This document shows, in pieces, positions 22,064-30,386 of a stretch of DNA of 32,751 bases; positions within the stretch are counted from its first letter, which is position 1; each line of letters starts with the position of its first letter. The notes below the pieces were generated by a model. The model saw only the letters and a program-made list of their open reading frames with translations, made no database searches and had not been told where the DNA came from. The position numbers were made by a program, and so were the translations under genes. The stretch is from Clostridiales bacterium (GTDB lineage Bacteria > Bacillota > Clostridia > Oscillospirales > Oscillospiraceae): positions 1-32,751 of the forward strand of contig JALFAD010000004.1 of NCBI GenBank assembly GCA_022772525.1. Reading direction: 5' to 3'.

Positions 22064-24121
22064 TCAGCTCTCTTTCGCGCGCAGCAGGCGCTGCATGGTT
22101 TGGCTGGTGGTCAGGTCAGCCTTTTGGGTTCCGGGGGTCAGCCGGATGGAAATGTACTTGTGCAGCCGTGTGATTTCCAGCAGCCCCACATCCCGGAAAA
22201 TATCCAGACAGATGCTCAGCTGTCCCAAACTCATGGGCTTGCCGGTCCAGCGGACAATCTTGCGGCACAGGCACAGAGGAGATTCCTGAATGTCCGTGCC
22301 CACAGAGGCAAGATACCGCCACACCATCGCCAGCATGGCCCGGTCGGGAAGCGCTGCGGCAGCTTCCTTTGACAGGTGCTGCCCCTGCTGAAGGGCGTGG
22401 TAGAGGGAGGTTTCGGGGGAGCACTCTGCCCGGCAGCTGGGCCGGATGTCCAGCACGTTCATCTGCACGGTGCGCTCGCCGCGGTATTCGTTCACCTGGG
22501 GGTTGAAGGCCACATCCACCACATCACCCGCCGCGATGGAGGCGCTCTGGGGTGTGGCGGAGAAGTAGATTGCGTTAAAGACCTGCCGTCCGAACCGCAG
22601 ACGCAGGCGCATATGCCGCCCGCCGCCCACCATGCTGATGCGCTCGATGGTCAGATTGTTCATAGCCAGCACCGGCTTGGGGCAGCCGTTGCCGCAGGGC
22701 TCTAACACCCGCAGAGAATCGATGCCCGAAATGGTCAGCAGCTCCGGCGGAATCGCGCAGTCGATGTCCAAGCTGGTGCGGGGCACGCCGTCCTGATAGA
22801 AATTCGCCGCCAGAGCGCAGACCTGTTTGCGAAATTCGGGGATATTCTCCCGGCTGATGGTAAAGCCCGCCGCCAGCTCGTGCCCGCCGTAGCTTTCGAG
22901 AAGCGGGGATAGGGCGGTGAGGGAGGCGAACAGATTGAACCCCCCGTGACTGCGGGAGCTGGCTTTGCCGTGGTCGCCGTCCAGACAGATGAGGAAGGCG
23001 GGACAGGCGTATTCCTCCGCAATGCGGCTGGCAACGATGCCCACCACGCCCTGATGCCAGCTTTCATCCGCCAGCACGATGGCCTCCGGAGGCCTGCCAT
23101 TGGGCAGCATGGACACGGCCTGCTGGTAGATTTCCGATTCCACCGCCTGCCGCTGCCGGTTCAGACTGCACAGAGCCTTGGCGACCTCCGACGCCCGCTG
23201 GGGATCGTCGGTGAGGAATAATTCCAGCGCCAGATCGATCTGCCCCATCCGTCCCGCCGCGTTGATGCGGGGGGCCAGCATGAAGCCGATGGAGGAGGAA
23301 TTGACGGTTTTTGGGTCACAGCCGCATTCTTCCATCAGGGCGGCGATGCCGGGACGGCGGGTGTGGGAGAGCGATTCCAGTCCCCGGGCGGCAAAGACCC
23401 GGTTTTCGCCCTGTAAAGGCATGACGTCCGCCACGGTGCCCAGACATACCATGTCGGCGTAATCCGAAAGAACCGCGTCCTGATCGCCGCACAGGGCGGC
23501 AGCCAGCTTGAAGGCGATGCCTACGCCGGAGAGATTCTTGTGGGGGTAGCCGCCGTCGGGCCGGTGGGGGTCCACCACAGCCACCGCCTGGGGCAGGGTG
23601 TCCTTGCACTCATGGTGGTCGGTGATGACCAGCTCCATGCCCAGCTCCCGGCACAGCTTGGCCTCCTCAACGGCGGTAATGCCGCAGTCCACGGTGACAA
23701 TGAGCTTGACCCCTTCCGCGTGGAGCTGATTCAGGGCGATGGGATTCAGGCCGTAGCCCTCCTCCAGCCGTCCGGGGATGTAGCTGACGCAGTCCGCTCC
23801 GTGGCGGCGCAGAAAATCCGTCAGAAGACAGGTTGCGGTAATGCCGTCCACGTCATAGTCGCCGAAAACGGCAATTTTTTCCCCTTTTTCAATAGCCAGC
23901 GCCACCCGCCCGGCGGCGAGATCCATATCCGTCATCAGAAACGGGTCGAGAAGGGGGGCGTTACAATCCAGATACTTTTTTGCCTGGTCGCCGTTTTCGA
24001 TTCCCCGGCAGGCCAGCACCATGGCGGACAACGGCGCGTAGCCCGCGCCCACCAGCGCGTTCACAGCCCCCATATCCGGCTGCTTCACATTCCAAATTCC
24101 GTATTTCACCTTAGCACACAT
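22064..24121 (-). CDS. recJ: Single-stranded-DNA-specific exonuclease RecJ
   Basis: The 685-residue protein has the DHH phosphoesterase core: IAVFGDYDVDGITATCLL (motif I, 87-93 DYDVDG), LIVTVDCGITAVEEA, ITDHHECKDTLPQA (DHH 168-170) and VVDPHRPDGGYPHKNLSGVG. The DHHA1 domain follows with HQGVVGIVASRIAEEY, SSRSHGGFNL and YGGHELAAGF, then an OB-like and a longer C-terminal part, as in Firmicutes RecJ. It degrades 5'-ended single strands in repair and recombination. The ATG at 24121 has only a weak ribosome site and a leader of about 18 nt; a GTG four codons later follows AAGG poorly, so the start is not certain. It leads the recJ-relA-dtd-MBL-hemZ block. Confidence 0.93.
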   Translation of the reverse strand: MCAKVKYGIWNVKQPDMGAVNALVGAGYAPLSAMVLACRGIENGDQAKKYLDCNAPLLDPFLMTDMDLAAGRVALAIEKGEKIAVFGDYDVDGITATCLLTDFLRRHGADCVSYIPGRLEEGYGLNPIALNQLHAEGVKLIVTVDCGITAVEEAKLCRELGMELVITDHHECKDTLPQAVAVVDPHRPDGGYPHKNLSGVGIAFKLAAALCGDQDAVLSDYADMVCLGTVADVMPLQGENRVFAARGLESLSHTRRPGIAALMEECGCDPKTVNSSSIGFMLAPRINAAGRMGQIDLALELFLTDDPQRASEVAKALCSLNRQRQAVESEIYQQAVSMLPNGRPPEAIVLADESWHQGVVGIVASRIAEEYACPAFLICLDGDHGKASSRSHGGFNLFASLTALSPLLESYGGHELAAGFTISRENIPEFRKQVCALAANFYQDGVPRTSLDIDCAIPPELLTISGIDSLRVLEPCGNGCPKPVLAMNNLTIERISMVGGGRHMRLRLRFGRQVFNAIYFSATPQSASIAAGDVVDVAFNPQVNEYRGERTVQMNVLDIRPSCRAECSPETSLYHALQQGQHLSKEAAAALPDRAMLAMVWRYLASVGTDIQESPLCLCRKIVRWTGKPMSLGQLSICLDIFRDVGLLEITRLHKYISIRLTPGTQKADLTTSQTMQRLLRAKES

Positions 24122-24144
24122 CCAATAATAAGCATTTTCCTTAT

Positions 24145-24173
24145 ATTATAGCAAAAAGAAGCCGGATGCACAA
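24145..24173 (-). promoter_or_regulatory. Promoter of the recJ-relA block
   Basis: On the minus strand TTGTGC and a perfect TATAAT are 17 nt apart. Transcription would begin about 18 nt before the recJ ATG. Confidence 0.7.
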
Positions 24174-24317
24174 TAGGAAGATGGAATTTTCTTTTGGTCC
24201 GCGGGGCGGGCTGCTAATGCGTGCGAAGGCTATGTGTATTCGTTACACCGTTGGATACTGCTCGGTATCGTTCCATGGTACTCTTAATCAACAATATTGT
24301 TTTTTAACTGAGTAATG

Positions 24318-24457
24318 CCTTCCCCTTTGGGGAAGGTGCCCCCGCAGGGGGCGGAAGAGGGCGGAACTATTTTGGACACACAGAAGCAGCTCGGCGAAAC
24401 GGTATTTGCCTCTTCCGACCTCGCTTAAGGCTCGGCCACCTTCCCCAAAGGGGAAGG
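24318..24457. repeat. Palindromic MITE-like repeat, copy C
   Basis: The 140-nt unit is bounded by CCTTCCCCTTTGGGGAAGG (24318-24336) and its reverse complement (24439-24457). The left flank (AATATTGTT...GAGTAATG) and right flank (CTTTGTTAGCTAAATTCCC) match those of copy B in the same direction, but the interior arms are swapped. It lies in the 465-nt gap between recJ and the GntR gene; no gene is seen there. Confidence 0.75.
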
Positions 24458-24520
24458 CTTTGTTAGCTAAATTCCCTTTTACCAGCTTATCGTAAAAAGC
24501 CGGGAAAATGAAAAAAGGGA

Positions 24521-24549
24521 TTGACAAGTCTGTATGAATGTGTTATTGT
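24521..24549 (+). promoter_or_regulatory. Promoter of the GntR-ABC operon
   Basis: A perfect -35 TTGACA (24521-24526) and -10 TATTGT (24544-24549) are separated by 17 nt. Transcription would begin inside the operator-like repeat that follows. Confidence 0.75.
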
Positions 24550-24569
24550 ACTAATGCACTAATACAGTA
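24549..24569. promoter_or_regulatory. Candidate GntR (YtrA-type) operator
   Basis: TACT (24549-24552) and AGTA (24566-24569) form an inverted repeat over the start site, with ACTAAT repeated inside. The position just after the -10 fits autorepression by the first gene of the operon. Confidence 0.45.
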
Positions 24570-24586
24570 GCACAGAGGAGGTGCCT

Positions 24587-24961
24587 ATGAACTGGAAATT
24601 TTCAGGGGACCGTCCGGTGTACCAGCAGATCATGGAGAACATCCGGGGCGCGGTCCTGCGGGGCGAACTGCCCCCGGGAGGGAAGATCCCTTCCGTTCGT
24701 GACCTTGCCGCAGCGGCACAGGTCAACCCCAACACCATGCAGCGGGCCATGACGGAGCTGGAACGGGAAGGCCTGCTGGTCAGCGGCGGCACCAGCGGCC
24801 GCACCGTCACGGAAAATCCGGAGGTTTTGGAAAAAATGCGGGAAAGAATTTTGGAGGAACTGGCGCGGGAATGCGCCGAAAAATTCATGGTATTCGGAAT
24901 TACCCCATCGCAGGCGGCGCAATTGCTGCTGAAGCTGGAGAAAGAGAAGGAGGATGTATAA
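24587..24961 (+). CDS. GntR-family transcriptional regulator, YtrA subfamily
   Basis: The 124-residue protein is too short for a full ligand domain, as in the YtrA subfamily. The winged helix is clear: PVYQQIMENIRGAVLRGELP, PPGGKIPSVRDLAAAAQVNP, NTMQRAMTELEREGLL, then the wing SGGTSGRTVTE. A short dimerising C-terminal helix follows. The ATG at 24587 is 4-5 nt after the AGAGGAGGTG site; the GTG at 24581 lies inside that site. Such regulators repress the ABC operon they head and respond to cell-envelope stress or antibiotics. The stop touches the next ATG. Confidence 0.93.
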   Translation: MNWKFSGDRPVYQQIMENIRGAVLRGELPPGGKIPSVRDLAAAAQVNPNTMQRAMTELEREGLLVSGGTSGRTVTENPEVLEKMRERILEELARECAEKFMVFGITPSQAAQLLLKLEKEKEDV

Positions 24962-25672
24962 ATGGACTGTGTTCTGAAAGCCACGGGCCTGACCAAGCGC
25001 TATCACGGAAATCCCGCGCTGGACGGCCTGAATCTGGAACTGCCGGCGGGCAGAATCATCGGTCTACTGGGCCCCAACGGCAGCGGCAAGACAACCTTTA
25101 TCAAGATCGCGGCGGGTCTGCTGACCCCCACCGCCGGGGAAATTACCATCTGCGGCGAGAAAATCGGGGCAGACAGCAAGGCGCTGGTGTCCTACCTGCC
25201 GGACAGAACCTGTTTTAGCCGTCAGCGCAAGGTCACAGAGCTGCTGGACTTTTTTGGCGACTTCTATGAGGACTTTGACCGGAGCCGGGCAACTCAGATG
25301 CTCACCGCTCTGGGCATTGACCCAGAAGCGAGATTCCGCACCCTGTCCAAGGGCACGCAGGAGAAGGTGCAGCTGGTGCTGACCATGTCCCGGCGGGCAA
25401 AGCTCTACCTGCTGGACGAGCCCATCGGCGGCGTTGACCCCGCCGCCCGGGACTACATATTGAATACCATTATCAATAATTACGACCCCAGCGCCACGGT
25501 GCTGATCTCCACCCACCTGATCTCCGACGTGGAGCGGGTGCTGGACGAATTCCTGTTCCTGTATCAGGGTAAGGTGATTCAGAAGGGCGAAACCGATGCC
25601 GTCCGGGAAGAGACGGGAAAATCACTGGATGAACTGTTCCGGGAGGTGTTCAAATGTTTACCAAACTGCTAA
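24962..25672 (+). CDS. ABC transporter ATP-binding protein
   Basis: The 236-residue protein has the ABC domain: Walker A GLLGPNGSGKT, a Q-loop region SYLPDRTCF in which the usual Gln appears replaced by Asp, a variant signature LSKGTQEKVQL, Walker B LYLLDEPIGGVDP, and an H-loop ISTHLISDVE. The variant signature and the DEPIGG sequence match YtrB-type exporters. It starts right at the stop of the GntR gene and overlaps the permease gene by 19 nt, so the three form one unit. The substrate is unknown. Confidence 0.94.
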   Translation: MDCVLKATGLTKRYHGNPALDGLNLELPAGRIIGLLGPNGSGKTTFIKIAAGLLTPTAGEITICGEKIGADSKALVSYLPDRTCFSRQRKVTELLDFFGDFYEDFDRSRATQMLTALGIDPEARFRTLSKGTQEKVQLVLTMSRRAKLYLLDEPIGGVDPAARDYILNTIINNYDPSATVLISTHLISDVERVLDEFLFLYQGKVIQKGETDAVREETGKSLDELFREVFKCLPNC

Positions 25673-26466
25673 AGCACGAGTGGCGGGCCACCCGGGGAAT
25701 GCTGGGAACCCTGTGCCTTGTCTGTCTGGGCGCCAGCCTGCTGGGAGGCCTGACCATGCGCTATCTGATGCTCGCCAGCACCCAGAATGCCGAGCACAAT
25801 GTCATCGTGGTTCTGAATGTGCTTGCCATGGTTGCGGCCATGATCGTTGTGGCGGTGGCAGGGGTCGCGGGCCTGTTCCTGTACATTGGACGGTTTTACA
25901 AGAGCCGCTTCACCGACGAGGGCTATCTGACCTTCACCCTGCCGGTGAGTACCCACCAGAATCTGCTGTCCAGCATGGTGAACTCTGCCATCGGCATGGT
26001 CATTGTGTTCTTTGTGATCTGCGCGGCATTGTGCATATGGCTGATGATTGGCTTCACCGGCATCCCGGGCTTTTATAAGACGGTCTGGGAGAAGCTTCCC
26101 GAACTGTGGGAAGGCTTCCTGCGCGTCTGCGATCAGATGCCATGGAAATATGTGGGCCTGTTCCTGCTGAACGTGCTGACCGGCTCTGTGTGCGAGTTGG
26201 TTGTGCTGATGCTGTCCGTGACCATCGGCTCCATCATCGCCAAAAAGCACAAGATTCTGGCGGCGGTTGGCGTGTACTATGGCATCAACATGCTCATTTC
26301 CATGACGTGCAGCGCCACGCTGGCGATGCAGGCCTTCTCCGGCTCGGAGGGAGCGCAGATGGTGTTCCGTGTCTTTACATCTTCCGCCGTGATGACTGCC
26401 GGTGTCGCCGTGGCCGGATACTTCCTGATGTACTGGCTGGTGGACAGAAAGCTGAATCTGAACTGA
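25654..26466 (+). CDS. ABC transporter permease (YtrC/D-like)
   Basis: The 270-residue protein has about six membrane spans: near 20-40, 55-80, 105-135, 160-190, 205-225 and 240-262. The loop FYKSRFTDEGYLTFTLPVST after the second span (residues about 85-105) is a conserved feature of this permease family, often described with YtrABC-type exporters. It starts within the ATPase gene. It would pair with the preceding ATPase to export an envelope-active compound or to take part in stress response. Confidence 0.9.
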   Translation: MFTKLLKHEWRATRGMLGTLCLVCLGASLLGGLTMRYLMLASTQNAEHNVIVVLNVLAMVAAMIVVAVAGVAGLFLYIGRFYKSRFTDEGYLTFTLPVSTHQNLLSSMVNSAIGMVIVFFVICAALCIWLMIGFTGIPGFYKTVWEKLPELWEGFLRVCDQMPWKYVGLFLLNVLTGSVCELVVLMLSVTIGSIIAKKHKILAAVGVYYGINMLISMTCSATLAMQAFSGSEGAQMVFRVFTSSAVMTAGVAVAGYFLMYWLVDRKLNLN

Positions 26467-26483
26467 ATACCGGCTGACAGAAT

Positions 26484-26513
26484 CGCCCCGCCTGACTTGG
26501 CGGGGCGGTTTTT
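26484..26513 (+). terminator. Terminator after the ABC operon (module copy 1)
   Basis: CGCCCCGCC (26484-26492) pairs perfectly with GGCGGGGCG (26499-26507), followed by GGTTTTT. The same terminator, with one base changed, recurs at 28987-29016. Confidence 0.9.
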
Positions 26514-26568
26514 AGAAAATGACCACATTTTTTACATAATACTCGGTTCTTTCGTACATTTTTTAGAG

Positions 26569-26597
26569 TTGTATTCTCAGACGGAAAATGGTATCAT
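26569..26597 (+). promoter_or_regulatory. Promoter of the membrane cassette (module copy 1)
   Basis: TTGTAT (26569-26574) and TATCAT (26592-26597) with an extended TGG are separated by 17 nt. The leader to the ATG at 26685 is about 80 nt and holds a hairpin (AGAAT..GCCGC with GCGGC.ATTCT, about 26638-26666). The same promoter layout recurs at 29078-29106. Confidence 0.6.
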
Positions 26598-26684
26598 ATA
26601 GAATATATTGTTGTGCCTGCGGCACAGACGGGTGCAAAGAATCTATGCCGCACAGCGGCTATTCTATGGAGAAAAGGTGTTACT

Positions 26685-27955
26685 ATGGAAAAGCGCAATC
26701 CTGCCATCAAACGGTTTCCGAAAGGCAAAACCCTTGACGTACCTTCTATGGTGCTTGGTCTTTGGGTATTATGCAGTGTTTTTATCTGACTTACGAAATG
26801 ACTGTCTCTGACGATGTTCTTTTCCTTGCGGATTATAAAATGCATATTTTGGCAGCAATTGGCGCGGAGCCAGGTCTTGCCACTTATTCCTTCATGGCTG
26901 TGTGCCTGAAACTGTTATACAGCATCACCGGTAACACCCTGATGATCAGCCTTTTCATCAGTGTACTGGTATGCCTGACCGGCTTCGCCATCCGGAAAGC
27001 GCTGATGGTGATTTTGTGCTTGCAGGACGGCGCCGAGCATCGTATTAAGAGCACGTCGTCCTTGCCCTACCTGACCGATGAGAACTGCAAATTGTTTCTC
27101 ACATTTCTGTCATTCAGTCTGCTTTTTTTGTCTGCGCTTTATCTTCCCAAAAGAGCGCCTTTTTATCTGCTGTTTGAATTGGATACCTATGGCTATTGGA
27201 GCGCGCTCATTACGCAGCCCTGGCATAATTCAACCTACATGCCAATGCGCCTGTTTGCGATTCTCTCCTTCCTGTCATTCGTTCAGCTGATGCGGGAAGA
27301 CAGCAGCAGGGTGAATCCCAAATCTCTCATTCGTTTTTTCATTCTTCTTCTGATTACCAATTTGTTCAAGCCAAATTTTGTAATCGCTTTCGCGCCAGCC
27401 GCGTTCCTCATTTGCCTGATTGAAGTGATCCGCAATCATAGCAAGGGGCTGGTGAAATATATTTGGTTTGGCGTTGCCTTTTTGGCAAGTCTGGCGCCCT
27501 TGTTTTACCAGTATGTCGTGCTGTTTCAATCCGATTCAGAATCCGGCATCACGCTTTCACTCAGCAGATTTCAGGGATACATGGAAACCGGCTTTTTCCC
27601 CTGGCTCCTGATTTCAAACCTGATCTTCCCTTTGCTCGTGACTGTCCTGTCACTGGTGAATCACAGAAAAAACAACATATTGTTTTTCGGCTGGATTCTG
27701 GAAATCATCACGTTCCTCGAGGTGATGTTCCTGACGGAAACCGAGCCCAGAGCTTTGGATGGGAACTTCACTTGGGGAATCATGCTTTCTTCCCTGATTC
27801 TATTCATTTGCTGTATTGCCGAACTCATCGCTATCCCCCAGCAAGAGAAGTATCGGTGGGCACACAGCGTTGCATGGAGTCTGCTTCTGCTTCACCTCAT
27901 CAATGGCTTCATGTTCTTCGGAATCCTGATCTCGGGCGGAATGTATTTCATCTGA
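26685..27955 (+). pseudogene. Polytopic membrane protein, GT-C/DUF6056-like, with apparent frameshift
   Basis: The ATG at 26685 has an AAAAGG ribosome site and reads MEKRNPAIKRFPKGKTLDVP and a hydrophobic segment, then stops at TGA after 34 codons. The long frame resumes across the T5 run at 26779-26783: one extra T would give ...WVLCSVF-YLTYEMTVSDDVLF... and a 423-residue protein. The remaining frame has about ten membrane spans and an early external TVSDDVLFLADY loop resembling the acidic motif of GT-C glycosyltransferases. If the shift is real the long part could start only at a poor TTG (26762). The T-run may be a sequencing error or a slippage site. Lower GC than the neighbours suggests acquisition. 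A role in surface-glycan modification is inferred from the next gene. Confidence 0.6.
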
Positions 27956-27982
27956 GATAAACTTCAATGTAGGAGAATTACC

Positions 27983-28981
27983 ATGCGTACAAAAACTGAC
28001 CAGACATTCAGAAATACGGAACTTGATACCATTAAGCTGTTTGCCGCTCTTCTGGTATATACCACTCATTTCATCAGTCATTTCCAGCCAGAATACTTCA
28101 AGTATTGGATAACTTTTCCAACAAAAGCAGTTCTATGCGGCATAACAGGGAAACTGGGCGTGGCTTTTTTCGGCGTACTGCTGGGCTATTTTGCGTATAT
28201 CGGCGAAAGCAAACGCTCCTTGATTGCCTATACCCTGAAACGATATGGCTACTTTGTTTTCGTCGGTCTGTTTGTCAATACCCTGTACTGTGTATGGCTG
28301 AAGAGACCTCTTTTTTCTGCGGTTCCCGAATCATTGCGGATTGGCGCTGATCTTTTTCCTGGGTATTGGTGTATGCAGGAATTCTTGTTTGCCTCCATCA
28401 TTGCCTGTTATATCAAAAGAGACAACTGGAGCTTTGAAAAAAAAGCATTCCTCATTTTGCTGCTGTTTCTTATCGGTCAGGTCTGGGTGCCAATTTGTCT
28501 GTTGGGTACGCTCCTTCCTGAGTTGGTGGAAAGCGCTTATTTTAAGAACAAGCCCTTTCGCCTGTTATTGCTGATTATCTCATTTTTCAGTATTCAGCGC
28601 CCCGAAAACACATTGACGTATATCCTGGACGGATTCTTTGCTGTCATCGTCATCTGCATTGTCGAGAATTCAGAGAAAGCAAAAAAAGTGCTGTCCAACA
28701 AAGTCACTGCTTCCCTTGGAAAGAGATCGATGGCAATTTATGTCATTCACACTCTCACATATAGCATTGTTGGGCAGCGGTTATTTGATCATTTTCTGCG
28801 GGATTCCGGTTTTGAATTTGTACTTGGGTGGGGAATCTGTTTTCTGATCATTTGCGCATTGTCCTATCCGCTCACGTCGTTCTTCAATTTGTACAACAAG
28901 CTGTTTGAAGGCGCTTACGCATATTGCAGGCGCAAATTTCCTTCAAATGACAGATTGGAGCAGCCCCGCCAAAAATCGTGA
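27983..28981 (+). CDS. Acyltransferase-3 family membrane protein
   Basis: The 332-residue protein matches the acyltransferase-3 (OafA/NodX/WecH) layout of about ten membrane spans. The N-terminal segment NTELDTIKLFAALLVYTTHF contains the conserved Asp and a His in the first span, although the usual R is displaced. Then comes GVAFFGVLLGYF where the family has an F.ISGF.L motif, and a late SMAIYVIHTLTYSIVG span with the conserved YxxH. These enzymes add acetyl or other acyl groups to sugars of surface polymers. GGAG lies about 9 nt before the ATG, and it follows the GT-C-like gene by 27 nt. It ends 5 nt before the second copy of the terminator. Its GC is low compared with the neighbours. Confidence 0.85.
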   Translation: MRTKTDQTFRNTELDTIKLFAALLVYTTHFISHFQPEYFKYWITFPTKAVLCGITGKLGVAFFGVLLGYFAYIGESKRSLIAYTLKRYGYFVFVGLFVNTLYCVWLKRPLFSAVPESLRIGADLFPGYWCMQEFLFASIIACYIKRDNWSFEKKAFLILLLFLIGQVWVPICLLGTLLPELVESAYFKNKPFRLLLLIISFFSIQRPENTLTYILDGFFAVIVICIVENSEKAKKVLSNKVTASLGKRSMAIYVIHTLTYSIVGQRLFDHFLRDSGFEFVLGWGICFLIICALSYPLTSFFNLYNKLFEGAYAYCRRKFPSNDRLEQPRQKS

Positions 28982-28986
28982 ATCAT

Positions 28987-29016
28987 CGCCCCGCCTGACT
29001 TGGCAGGGCGGTTTTT
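28987..29016 (+). terminator. Terminator after the membrane cassette (module copy 2)
   Basis: It shares CGCCCCGCCTGACTTGGC with the terminator at 26484. The right arm is GGCAGGGCG, which leaves one C-A mismatch in the stem, so it should be weaker than copy 1. TTTTT follows. Confidence 0.85.
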
Positions 29017-29077
29017 CTTTGGAAAAATGCCCACGATTGTTGGAAAAGTGTGTCGCTTTTTCGGGTAGTTTTTCATA

Positions 29078-29106
29078 TTGTATTCTAAGGAAAGAAATGG
29101 TACTAT
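29078..29106 (+). promoter_or_regulatory. Promoter of the apgM-serC-serA operon (module copy 2)
   Basis: TTGTAT (29078-29083) and TACTAT (29101-29106) with TGG before the -10 are 17 nt apart, the same arrangement as at 26569-26597. The leader to apgM is about 60 nt. Confidence 0.6.
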
Positions 29107-29170
29107 TTAAAGTATACAATTGTCTTTGGAATGCGGACGGACACGCTGCAAAGACGTTAGGAGAGAGACT

Positions 29171-30370
29171 ATGAAGTATATCGTAGTATTGGGCGACGGA
29201 ATGTCGGATGAACCCATCGCCGCGCTGGACGGAAGAACCCCGCTGGAATACGCCAAAACTCCCGCGATGGACGTTTTGGCCTGCGGCGGGCAGATGGGCA
29301 TGGTGCAGAACGTGCCGGAGGGAATGCACCCGGGCAGCGAGGTTGCCAACCTGTCGGTTATGGGCTATGACCCCAAAACGGACTTCACCGGACGATCTCC
29401 CCTGGAAGCTCTCAGCGTGGGCGTTAAAATGGAGCCGGACGATATTATTTTCCGCTGCAACGTGGTGACCCTGACAGAAAAGGAGCCTTACGCCGAAAAG
29501 ACCATCTTGGACCACAGCTCCGGCGAGATTCCCACCGAGGAAGCCGACCAGCTGATGGACGCCATACGGGCCAATTTTAATGATGAGGAATTTCAGTTCT
29601 ACACCGGCACCAGCTACCGCCACATCATGGTATGGAAGCACGGCCGTCTTGCCAAGCTGGAGCCGCCTCACGACCATCTGACCCGGGTCATCGGCCCCTA
29701 CCTTCCGGAGGAGCCGGTGCTGCGCAGCTTTATGGAGCGCAGCTTCGACATTCTCAACAACCACCCCGTGAACCTCAGACGGGCAGCAGAGGGCAAGAAC
29801 AAGGCCAATTCGCTTTGGTACTGGGGCGCGGGCACGAAACCCAGCCTTGGCAGCTTTACGGAGAAAACCGGCCTGAAGGGCGCCATGATCTCCGCCGTTG
29901 ACCTCCTGAAGGGCATCGCCGTGGGGGCGGGCATGAAAATCTGCCATGTAGAGGGCGCTACCGGCTCCCTGGACACCAACTGGGAGGGCAAGGCTCAGGC
30001 TGCCATCGACGCGCTGTTGAAGGACGGCTGCGACTTCGCCTACATCCATGTGGAGGCCCCCGACGAGATGGGCCATCAGGGCCTTGTGAAGGAAAAGGTG
30101 CAGTCTATCGAATATCTGGACAGCCGGGTGATTGCGCCGATTATGAAGGCCATGGAAGAGGCAGGGGAGGACTACCGGATGCTGGTGCTGCCCGACCATC
30201 CCACCCCCATCCGCATCCGCACCCACAGCTGCGACCCGGTGCCCTATGTGCTCTACGACAGCACCCGTCAGGAGAAAAAGAAGGCCCGCTACACCGAGGC
30301 CGAAGCCAAAGCCACCGGCACTTTCGTGCCCCACGGCTACGAGCTGCTAAAAACACTTTTACAGAAATAA
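29171..30370 (+). CDS. apgM: Cofactor-independent phosphoglycerate mutase, ApgM type (alkaline-phosphatase superfamily)
   Basis: The 399-residue protein starts at MKYIVVLGDGMSD; GGAGAG precedes the ATG. Metal-binding Asp9 is in GDGMSD, the phosphoserine nucleophile is Ser62 in SEVANLSVMGYDP, and VEAPDEMGHQG and LPDHPTPIRIRTHS carry later metal ligands. ApgM enzymes interconvert 2- and 3-phosphoglycerate. Relatives have been assigned as homoserine kinases. Its place directly before serC and serA, with no serB in view, suggests either a supply of 3-phosphoglycerate for serine synthesis or a recruited phosphoserine phosphatase. The mutase call is the default. The 17-nt gap to serC supports one operon. 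Confidence 0.88.
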   Translation: MKYIVVLGDGMSDEPIAALDGRTPLEYAKTPAMDVLACGGQMGMVQNVPEGMHPGSEVANLSVMGYDPKTDFTGRSPLEALSVGVKMEPDDIIFRCNVVTLTEKEPYAEKTILDHSSGEIPTEEADQLMDAIRANFNDEEFQFYTGTSYRHIMVWKHGRLAKLEPPHDHLTRVIGPYLPEEPVLRSFMERSFDILNNHPVNLRRAAEGKNKANSLWYWGAGTKPSLGSFTEKTGLKGAMISAVDLLKGIAVGAGMKICHVEGATGSLDTNWEGKAQAAIDALLKDGCDFAYIHVEAPDEMGHQGLVKEKVQSIEYLDSRVIAPIMKAMEEAGEDYRMLVLPDHPTPIRIRTHSCDPVPYVLYDSTRQEKKKARYTEAEAKATGTFVPHGYELLKTLLQK

Positions 30371-30386
30371 TTAGGAGGGACGTTTT

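Noticed and set aside
19870..22173. A 767-codon open frame antisense to relA
   Set aside because: It mirrors the relA gene, is rich in Gly/His/Val as expected from antisense of GC-rich codons, and has no ribosome site or domain. relA is certain on the other strand. The same holds for the long antisense frames opposite serA, serC, apgM, the GT61 genes and the aminotransferase.
24288..24527. Minus-strand open frame over the repeat at 24318-24457
   Set aside because: It is only the translation of a palindromic repeat, without a ribosome site or conserved sequence.
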